A stretch of DNA of 64,000 nt, taken from NCBI GenBank assembly GCA_026708965.1, contig JAPOTY010000013.1, positions 1 to 64,000 on the forward strand, given 5' to 3'. Under the pieces are notes generated by a model. The model searched no databases, was not told the origin of the DNA, and was given only the letters and a program-made list of their open reading frames with translations. Shown here piece after piece: positions 57,597 to 64,000 of the stretch. This stretch comes from Gammaproteobacteria bacterium (GTDB taxonomy: Bacteria > Pseudomonadota > Gammaproteobacteria > Steroidobacterales > Foliamicaceae). The stretch's first letter is position 1; every line of letters begins with the position of its first letter. Made by a program: the position numbers and the translations under genes.

Positions 57597-58661
57597 ATGA
57601 CGCAGATTTTGGCTGAATGGCTGGGCTTTCTGCCTATTGAGGCGGTGGAGGCGCTGGCCAGCCTGCTGGCGATTCTGGCGCTGGCGGTGGTGGTGATCTT
57701 GTGCGTCGCCTACACCACCTGGCTGGAGCGCAAGGTGATCGGCTTCATGCAGCTCAGGCAGGGGCCGAACCGCGTGGGTTTCCGGGGGCTGCTTCAGCCG
57801 TTCGCCGATGTCCTCAAGCTGCTGGTCAAGGAAATCGTGATTCCCGGCCAGGCCAACCGCTGGCTGTTCCTGACCGCGCCGATTCTGGCGCTGGTTCCGG
57901 CGCTGGCGGCATGGGCGGTGATTCCGGCGTTTCCGGGCTTTGCGATTGCCGATCTGGATGCCGGGCTGCTGTACCTGCTGTCCATGACTTCGCTGGGCAT
58001 TTACGGAATCATTCTTGCCGGCTGGGCCAGCAACTCGAAGTATGCCTTGCTGGGCGCGATGCGTTCCGCCGCGCAGATGGTGGCCTACGAGATTGCCATG
58101 GGGTTCGCGCTGGTCGGCGTGCTGATGGCATCCGGAAGCCTCAACCTTGGCGAAATCGTGGCCCGCCAGTCGGGGGGCATGTCCCAATGGTTCATCTGGC
58201 CTCTGGCACCGCTGTTTCTGGTGTATTTCATTTCCGGCGTGGCGGAAACCAATCGCGCTCCGTTCGACGTGGCCGAAGGCGAATCCGAGATTGTGGCGGG
58301 ATTCCACGTGGAATACGCCGGCGCCACCTTCGCCATGTTCTTCTTGGCGGAATACGCCAACATGCTCCTCATTGCCACCCTTACGGCGGTGTTGTTCCTG
58401 GGCGGATGGGATTCGCCGTTTAGCGGGCTGATCGATCCCGGCTTGCCGGTGGTGGGGATGCTGGCCGCGCCCGGCTTGTTCTGGCTTGCGGCCAAAACGT
58501 TTGTCTTCCTTTTCGTGTTCCTGTGGCTGCGCGCCACTTTTCCGCGCTACCGCTACGACCAGATCATGCGCTTGGGCTGGAAGGTCTTCATTCCTGTAAC
58601 GCTGGTCTGGATCGGAGTGGAAGCGGTGTTTTCCGTGCTTGAGATCGGGCCTTTCGCATGA
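57597..58661 (+). CDS. nuoH: NADH-quinone oxidoreductase subunit H
   Basis: NuoH is the membrane subunit that forms the quinone entry channel. The start is the ATG at 57597 (354 aa). About eight membrane segments are seen. Signatures are [41 protein letters not shown] and the C-terminal [15 protein letters not shown]. It overlaps nuoI as ATGA. The track start lies in nuoG. Confidence 0.97.
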   Translation: MTQILAEWLGFLPIEAVEALASLLAILALAVVVILCVAYTTWLERKVIGFMQLRQGPNRVGFRGLLQPFADVLKLLVKEIVIPGQANRWLFLTAPILALVPALAAWAVIPAFPGFAIADLDAGLLYLLSMTSLGIYGIILAGWASNSKYALLGAMRSAAQMVAYEIAMGFALVGVLMASGSLNLGEIVARQSGGMSQWFIWPLAPLFLVYFISGVAETNRAPFDVAEGESEIVAGFHVEYAGATFAMFFLAEYANMLLIATLTAVLFLGGWDSPFSGLIDPGLPVVGMLAAPGLFWLAAKTFVFLFVFLWLRATFPRYRYDQIMRLGWKVFIPVTLVWIGVEAVFSVLEIGPFA

Positions 58662-59191
58662 ATGATTCCCCCAATAGCGCCAAGCGGGGCCGTCCGGGGC
58701 TAGGCAATCGGGCGCGGGCGGTGTTCCGCACTTTTCTGCTCGGAGAGCTGCTCAAGGGGCTGTCGTTAACGCTTGGCAACTTCTTCAGACGCAAAATCAC
58801 GCTTAACTACCCGGTCGAAAAGGCCCCGCAGTCGCCGCGTTTTCGGGGGCTGCACGCGCTGCGCCGCTATCCCAACGGCGAGGAGCGCTGCATTGCCTGC
58901 AAGCTCTGCGAGGCGGTTTGCCCGGCGCTGGCGATCACCATTGAATCCGAGGTGCGCGAAGACGGCACGCGCCGGGCCAGCCGCTACGATATCGACCTGT
59001 TCAAGTGCGTGTACTGCGGCTTCTGCGAGGAGGCCTGTCCGGTGGATGCCGTGGTGGAGACCCGCGTTCACGAATACCACATGGAGCGGCGGGGCGAGAA
59101 TATCCTCACCAAGGAGCGGCTGCTCGAAATCGGCGACCGCTACGAGGAGCAGATCGCCGCCGACCGCAGCGCGGATGCTTCCTACCGCTGA
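58658..59191 (+). CDS. nuoI: NADH-quinone oxidoreductase subunit I
   Basis: NuoI carries clusters N6a and N6b between NuoG and NuoB. The 177-aa protein has two ferredoxin motifs, [12 protein letters not shown] and [13 protein letters not shown] basic N-terminal extension of about 40 residues precedes the membrane-contacting helix. The gene is followed after 10 nt by nuoJ. Confidence 0.97.
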   Translation: MNDSPNSAKRGRPGLGNRARAVFRTFLLGELLKGLSLTLGNFFRRKITLNYPVEKAPQSPRFRGLHALRRYPNGEERCIACKLCEAVCPALAITIESEVREDGTRRASRYDIDLFKCVYCGFCEEACPVDAVVETRVHEYHMERRGENILTKERLLEIGDRYEEQIAADRSADASYR

Positions 59192-59201
59192 GCCGCCAGC
59201 C

Positions 59202-59822
59202 ATGCAGCTGCTTGTCGATTGGTTCCCGTTCATCCTCTTTTCCGGTTGGTCGGGCATGCTGATCGCCTCGGCGCTGGGCGTCATTCTGGCCCGCAACCCG
59301 GTTCACTCGGTATTGTTTCTGGTGCTGTGCTTCGTGATTTCGGCGGCCATCTGGCTGCTGCTCCACGCGGAATTCCTGGCCGTGGCGCTGGTGCTTGTTT
59401 ACGTGGGCGCGGTGATGGTGCTGCTGCTGTTCGTGGTGATGATGCTGGACATCAAGGCGGAGCGCATGCGCGAGGGGCTGGTGCGATACGCGCCGTTCGG
59501 CGTGCTTGTGGGCCTGCTGCTGGCGGCGCAGCTGGCATCGGTGTGGTGGCTGCGCGATTCAGGCATGGAGCTGCTCGCGCAGCCCCAAACGCCGTATTTC
59601 TCGGAAGGCAATACGCGGGCGCTGGGGGAGCTGCTTTACACCGAGCACCTCTATGCCTTTGAAATTGCCGGCTACATATTGCTGCTGGCGATTGTGGGCG
59701 CCATCACGCTCACGCTGCGCCGCCGTGGCGGCTTGCGGGTCCAGCAGGTGTCCGAGCAGGTCGCGGTGCGGCCTGAGGACCGGGTCCGGCTCGTGAAAAT
59801 GAAAGCCGAGCGGCCCGAATGA
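59202..59822 (+). CDS. nuoJ: NADH-quinone oxidoreductase subunit J
   Basis: NuoJ is a five-helix membrane subunit next to the proton-pumping core. The start at the ATG at 59202 gives 206 aa. The conserved third segment [19 protein letters not shown] is clear. The C-terminal 35 residues are cytoplasmic and charged. It overlaps nuoK as ATGA. Confidence 0.96.
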   Translation: MQLLVDWFPFILFSGWSGMLIASALGVILARNPVHSVLFLVLCFVISAAIWLLLHAEFLAVALVLVYVGAVMVLLLFVVMMLDIKAERMREGLVRYAPFGVLVGLLLAAQLASVWWLRDSGMELLAQPQTPYFSEGNTRALGELLYTEHLYAFEIAGYILLLAIVGAITLTLRRRGGLRVQQVSEQVAVRPEDRVRLVKMKAERPE

Positions 59823-60124
59823 TCGGCCTGCCGCACCTTCTCACGCTCAGCGCGGTGCTGTTCGCTATCGCGGTGTGCGGAATCTTTATCAACCGCCGCA
59901 GCGTGATTCTGCTTTTGATGTGCGTGGAGCTGCTGCTTTTGGCGGTCAATTTCAATTTCGTGGCTTTCGCCTGGTACCTGGGCGATTTGGCCGGGCAGGT
60001 GTTCGTGTTCTTCATTCTGACGGTGGCCGCCGCCGAGGCGGCGATCGGCTTGGCGATCCTGGTGGTGCTGTTCCGCAACCGCATCAGCGTGAACGTGGAC
60101 GAGTTCCGGTTGCTCAAGGGATGA
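59819..60124 (+). CDS. nuoK: NADH-quinone oxidoreductase subunit K
   Basis: NuoK is a 101-aa, three-helix subunit of the proton path. The essential acidic residues are in [12 protein letters not shown] (Glu, helix 2) and [13 protein letters not shown] (Glu, helix 3). The start overlaps nuoJ as ATGA and the stop overlaps nuoL as ATGA. Confidence 0.97.
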   Translation: MIGLPHLLTLSAVLFAIAVCGIFINRRSVILLLMCVELLLLAVNFNFVAFAWYLGDLAGQVFVFFILTVAAAEAAIGLAILVVLFRNRISVNVDEFRLLKG

Positions 60125-62106
60125 GGCACGAAGCAATACTGCTGGCCCCGCTTTGCGCGGCGCTGCTGGTGGCGCTGGGTTGCCGGGTGCTGCCGCGGGC
60201 GCTGATGCATGGCCTGCCCATCGCCGCCGTGGCGGCTTCGGCGCTCCTTTCGACCTGGGCGCTGGCGGACCAGATCGGCGGCGCTCCCGTGGCCGTCAAG
60301 CTGTTCGACTGGCTCAGCATCGGCGGCCTGGATTTGAGTTTCGGGCTGCTGATCGACCGGCTTTCCGCTCTGATGATGTGCGTGGTCACCTGGGTGTCGC
60401 TGGCCGTGCATGTCTATACGGTGCGCTACATGCGCGATGATCCGGGCTACGCGCGGTTCTTCGCCCTGATCTCGTTCTTCACCGCCGCCATGCTGCTTTT
60501 GGTGATGGCCGACAATTTCATGCAGCTATTCGTGGGCTGGGAGGCGGTGGGTCTGGCTTCCTACCTGCTGATCGGCTTCTGGTTCAAGCGCCCGTCGGCG
60601 AATTTCGCCAGCCTCAAGGCCTTCCTGGTCAACCGGATCGGCGATTTGGGCCTTCTGCTGGGCATCGGGCTGATCGCCGGCGCGGCCGGCACGCTGGACT
60701 ACGCCGAGGTGTTCGCCGGGGCCGGGCCTTTGGCCGCTAGGGAGATCACGGTATGGCCGGGGATCAGCTGGCCGGCGCTGGACCTGGGCTGCGCGCTGCT
60801 GTTCGTGGGCGCCATGGGGAAGTCGGCGCAAATGCCGCTGCATATTTGGCTGCCGGATTCCATGGAGGGCCCCACGCCGATCTCGGCGCTGATCCATGCG
60901 GCCACCATGGTCACTGCGGGCGTGTTCATGGTGGCGCGCATGTCGCCGTTGTTCGAGCACAGCCAGCTTGCGCTTTCGATGGTGCTGGCCGTGGGCGCCA
61001 CCACCGCGCTGGCCACCGGGCTGGTGGCCATGGTTCAGCAGGATATCAAGCGCATCGTGGCCTGGTCCACGCTGTCGCAGCTGGGCTACATGATGGCCGG
61101 CCTCGGCGTGTCGGCGTATTCGGTCGCCATCTACCACCTGTTCACCCACGCATTCTTCAAGGCGCTGCTGTTCCTGGCGGCCGGCGCGGTCATCGTGGCG
61201 CTGCATCATCAGCAGGATATCCGGCGAATGGGCGGTTTGCGCCGGCGGATGCCGATCACCTATGCCACGGCCCTGATCGGAGGGCTGGCGCTGGTCGGCA
61301 TTCCCGGCACTGCGGGTTTCTTTTCCAAAGACGCATTGATCACCGCCGTGAGCCGGGCCGACGGACCGCTGGGCGCTTATGCGGGCTGGTGCCTGCTGCT
61401 GGGCGTGGCGGCGACCGCCTTTTACACCGCCCGGCTGCTGCTGGTCGTGTTTCACGGCGAGCCGCGGGAGGGCATCCTCTCCTCCGCGAGCGCTGCAAGG
61501 CCCCGTTCCTCCTCCGGTTCCGCAGGCCATGCCTCGCTGGAGCCGGTGGGGCCTTGGATGCTGGCTCCGCTGGTGTTTCTCGCCGTTCCTTCGCTGCTGA
61601 TCGGCTGGTTCACTTTCGCGCCCGTGGTGCTCGGCGATTATTTCGGCGGCTCTATCGTTAATTTGCCCGGCGGCGGCCCGGGCGGCGGTGATTTAAGCCA
61701 AGGCACGCTGGACTTCTTCCTTCATGGCCTGTATTCGCCGGTGTTCCTGCTGGCCCTGCTGGGTGGCGCGGCGGCATGGGTTTTCTGCCACTGGCGCCCG
61801 CAATGGAGCGAACGCGCCGATCCCTTTCTGCGCGGGCCCGCCCGGGCGCTCGCTCTGGGCTACGGCTTCGACAGGCTTGTCGAGCGGGCGCTGATTCCCG
61901 GAACCCGGGGGGCTGCCCGGAGCGCTGCGGACCAGGCGGACTCGCGGTTCATTGACGGACTGCTGGTGAACGGATTGGCGCGAGCCGTCCGCTGGGGTTC
62001 GGGGATGATGCGCCGCCTGCAAACCGGCCTTCTTTACCACTACGCATTCGTGATGGTGACGGCGATCTGCTTGCTGATCGCTTGGGTCGTTTTGGTGCTC
62101 GACTAG
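60121..62106 (+). CDS. nuoL: NADH-quinone oxidoreductase subunit L
   Basis: NuoL is the distal antiporter-like proton pump with a long lateral helix. The start at 60121 gives 661 aa. Pump residues lie in [18 protein letters not shown] (Glu) and [34 protein letters not shown]-type core (Lys and His). A Ser/Pro/Arg-rich linker near residues 455-475 precedes the last helices. The C-terminus forms the lateral helix and an anchoring segment. Confidence 0.96.
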   Translation: MRHEAILLAPLCAALLVALGCRVLPRALMHGLPIAAVAASALLSTWALADQIGGAPVAVKLFDWLSIGGLDLSFGLLIDRLSALMMCVVTWVSLAVHVYTVRYMRDDPGYARFFALISFFTAAMLLLVMADNFMQLFVGWEAVGLASYLLIGFWFKRPSANFASLKAFLVNRIGDLGLLLGIGLIAGAAGTLDYAEVFAGAGPLAAREITVWPGISWPALDLGCALLFVGAMGKSAQMPLHIWLPDSMEGPTPISALIHAATMVTAGVFMVARMSPLFEHSQLALSMVLAVGATTALATGLVAMVQQDIKRIVAWSTLSQLGYMMAGLGVSAYSVAIYHLFTHAFFKALLFLAAGAVIVALHHQQDIRRMGGLRRRMPITYATALIGGLALVGIPGTAGFFSKDALITAVSRADGPLGAYAGWCLLLGVAATAFYTARLLLVVFHGEPREGILSSASAARPRSSSGSAGHASLEPVGPWMLAPLVFLAVPSLLIGWFTFAPVVLGDYFGGSIVNLPGGGPGGGDLSQGTLDFFLHGLYSPVFLLALLGGAAAWVFCHWRPQWSERADPFLRGPARALALGYGFDRLVERALIPGTRGAARSAADQADSRFIDGLLVNGLARAVRWGSGMMRRLQTGLLYHYAFVMVTAICLLIAWVVLVLD

Positions 62107-62115
62107 TGCGGCGCG

Positions 62116-63627
62116 ATGCCTGATTTCGGCTTTCTGAGCTTCATTATTTGGCTGCCGGTGCTGGTCGGCTTGCTGATTGCCGGGCTGGCCCGAAGCGCCG
62201 CCGCGGCACGCTGGGCTTGCCTGGGCGTTTCTTTGCTCCAGTGGATTCCGGGACTGATGCTGTGGCGCGCCTTCGAGCCGGGCGGCGGCTACCAGTTCGT
62301 TGAGCGGCAGCCTTGGATCGGGCAGTTCAACGTTGAGTACTACCTTGGCGTGGACGGGATAGCGCTGGCCTTGATTTTGCTGACCCTGCTGCTCACGCCC
62401 GCCGCCGTGGCGGCCGGCTGGCGGGCAATCGACCGCCGCACGGGGCTTTATTACGGCGCCCTGCTGATCCAGCAGGGGCTCATGCTGGGCGTTTTCTGCT
62501 CGCTGGACAGCCTGCTGTTCTATGTGTTCTGGGAATTCATGCTGGCGCCCATGTTTCTGATTATCGGCGTGTGGGGCGGCGAGCGCCGGATTTACGCCAC
62601 GGTCAAGTTCTTCCTGTTCACCTTCCTGGGCTCGGTGTTCATGCTGGTGTCGCTGGTTTACCTGTACCTGGAATCGGGCAGTTACGCCATTCCCGACCTG
62701 CACGGCCAGCCGCTTTCGCTGCCGGAGCAGCAGTGGCTGTTCTTCGGCTTTCTAGCCGCGTTCGCGGTCAAGGTGCCCATGTGGCCGGTGCATACCTGGC
62801 TGCCGGATGCCCACGTTGAGGCGCCCACCGGCGGGTCGGTCATCCTCGCGGCCATCCTGTTGAAGATGGGCGGCTTCGGCCTGTTGCGCTTCGGCCTGCC
62901 GGTCACTCCCGATGCCGCCGCGCAGTTCGCGCCATTGGTTGCGGGGCTTTCGCTGGTGGCGATCGTTTATATCGCCTTGGTGGCCTTGGCCCAGCGCGAC
63001 CTCAAGAAACTGATTGCGTATTCGTCGGTGGCCCACATGGGCTTTGTGACGCTGGGCATGTTTATTCCGCTGGCCGGCGTCGGCGCGGAAGGCGAGGCGC
63101 TGCTGGCGCTGGGCATGGGCGGCGGCATGGTGCAGATGATTTCCCACGGCTTTATCTCGGCGGCGCTGTTCATGTGCGTCGGCATCCTCTACGACCGCGC
63201 GCATACCCGGCAAATCGGCGATTTTGGAGGAGTGGCCAACACCATGCCGATCTTCGCCGTGCTGCTGGTGCTGTTTGCGCTCGCCAACGCTGGCCTGCCC
63301 GGCACCTCCGGATTCATAGGGGAATTCCTGGTGATTCTCGCGGCCTTCCGGGTCGAGCCGCTGGTGGCCCTGGGCGCGGGCACGATTCTGGTCCTGGGCG
63401 CCGCCTACAGCCTGTACATGATCAAGCGCGTCGTGTTCGGCGATGTGGCCAACGACAAGGTCGCCGCGCTCAAGGACCTGGATCTGCGGGAGCGGGTGGC
63501 GCTGGGGGGCATGGCGCTGTTCGTGGTGGCGCTGGGCTTTTATCCTGATCCGCTGGTTGAATTAATGGAGCCTTCACTGGACGCGCTGGCGCGGCATGTC
63601 GTGGCCGGCAAGGCGGGCGCATTATGA
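62116..63627 (+). CDS. nuoM: NADH-quinone oxidoreductase subunit M
   Basis: NuoM is the middle antiporter-like pump. The 503-aa protein has about 14 membrane segments. The conserved Glu is in FYVFWEFMLAPMFLIIG and the Lys in AAFAVKVPMWPVHTWLPDAH. The ATG lies 9 nt after nuoL, and the stop overlaps nuoN as ATGA. Length and motifs are typical. Confidence 0.97.
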   Translation: MPDFGFLSFIIWLPVLVGLLIAGLARSAAAARWACLGVSLLQWIPGLMLWRAFEPGGGYQFVERQPWIGQFNVEYYLGVDGIALALILLTLLLTPAAVAAGWRAIDRRTGLYYGALLIQQGLMLGVFCSLDSLLFYVFWEFMLAPMFLIIGVWGGERRIYATVKFFLFTFLGSVFMLVSLVYLYLESGSYAIPDLHGQPLSLPEQQWLFFGFLAAFAVKVPMWPVHTWLPDAHVEAPTGGSVILAAILLKMGGFGLLRFGLPVTPDAAAQFAPLVAGLSLVAIVYIALVALAQRDLKKLIAYSSVAHMGFVTLGMFIPLAGVGAEGEALLALGMGGGMVQMISHGFISAALFMCVGILYDRAHTRQIGDFGGVANTMPIFAVLLVLFALANAGLPGTSGFIGEFLVILAAFRVEPLVALGAGTILVLGAAYSLYMIKRVVFGDVANDKVAALKDLDLRERVALGGMALFVVALGFYPDPLVELMEPSLDALARHVVAGKAGAL

Positions 63628-64000
63628 ACGCCTTTGCCTCTTGGGCGCCGATGTACGCCGAGTTGCTGCTTGCGGCGCTCATCCCGGTGGTCCTGCTCGT
63701 GGATTTGGCGGCGGGCGGCCGCCGCCAAACGCTCACGCGCGCCGTCGCCTTGGCCGGCCTCGTTCTCGTGGCTTGGGCCGGATTCGAGGCGTCCAACGGC
63801 GAAATGTTCGGCGCATCGTTCGTGATGGACAACCTGGCACGGCTTCTGAAGCTCGCCGGGACGCTGCTGACCGGCATGGCCTTCGTGTACGCCACTCGCG
63901 ATCTTAAGGACGCCGGCGCGCTGCGCGGCGAGTACTACCTCTTGGGACTGTTCGCGCTGCTGGGCGTGTTCGTGACCGCCTCGGCGGGCAGCCTGCTTAC
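63624..64000 (+). CDS. nuoN: NADH-quinone oxidoreductase subunit N (partial, cut by window end)
   Basis: Only the first 125 or so residues are in the window; the frame is still open at the end. The start overlaps nuoM as ATGA. The N-terminus (FASWAPMYAELLLAALIPVVLLVDL) and the segment YATRDLKDAGALRGEYYLLGLFALLGVF, with its conserved Glu, fit NuoN. Position after nuoM confirms it. Confidence 0.93.
   Translation, partial: MNAFASWAPMYAELLLAALIPVVLLVDLAAGGRRQTLTRAVALAGLVLVAWAGFEASNGEMFGASFVMDNLARLLKLAGTLLTGMAFVYATRDLKDAGALRGEYYLLGLFALLGVFVTASAGSLL

Overview
This window reads as a high-G+C gammaproteobacterial chromosome. The evidence is the complete mra/dcw cell-division cluster, the Lpt/Kds lipopolysaccharide genes, the gamma-type sets rsmI-lpoA-yraN-diaA and sspA-sspB, and tpiA-secG-tRNA-Leu-nuoA..N. 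LpoA and the ClpX-tail-bearing SspB point to Gammaproteobacteria. A large TonB-dependent receptor suggests a free-living or host-associated heterotroph. I cannot name the genus. Genes are tightly packed, with many ATGA, GTGA and TTGA stop/start overlaps, and several ORF-track entries start too far upstream. I re-chose starts from overlaps, Shine-Dalgarno sequences and family N-termini.

Layout. 1-260: part of a palindromic element, then a promoter and a three-repeat MraZ operator. 261-16837: mraZ rsmH ftsL ftsI murE murF mraY murD ftsW murG murC ddl ftsQ ftsA ftsZ. 16924-19752: a TonB-dependent receptor separates ftsZ from lpxC. 20029-24992: lpxC, a convergent DUF721 gene, an M23-like protein and secA. 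24987-29615 (minus): lptB, lptA, lptC, kdsC, kdsD and a CaCA antiporter. 29686-31127: a BolA/IbaG protein, sspA and sspB. 31120-33891 (minus): diaA, yraN and lpoA, divergent from rsmI (33952-34845).

34846-45290 is an accessory or defence island. It holds a VapBC-type toxin-antitoxin pair with a palindromic operator, a type I restriction-modification locus (hsdR ... abrB-like, hsdS, AlbA/Schlafen-like ATP-binding gene, hsdM), and an AbiEii-type nucleotidyltransferase with an unrecognised partner. The AbiEii pair sits between the intact 3' end of hsdR and a second, decayed copy of that 3' end. From 45391 the core genome resumes: metK-ahcY (activated methyl cycle), glmM-tpiA-secG (glmM feeds UDP-GlcNAc synthesis for murein and LPS), tRNA-Leu(GAG), and the complex I operon nuoA-N, with nuoN cut by the window end.

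The most unusual signal is a dispersed intergenic palindromic element. There are three complete copies (19792-19892, 25755-25858, 47949-48070), one copy cut by the window start (1-110) and a possible relic near 28620. Stems of 27-30 bp differ between copies but stay paired through compensatory changes, and most loops share a conserved core. One copy interrupts lptA-lptB. The second strong signal is the duplicated hsdR tail bracketing the AbiEii module, which looks like insertion at a gene 3' end with restoration of the target gene.
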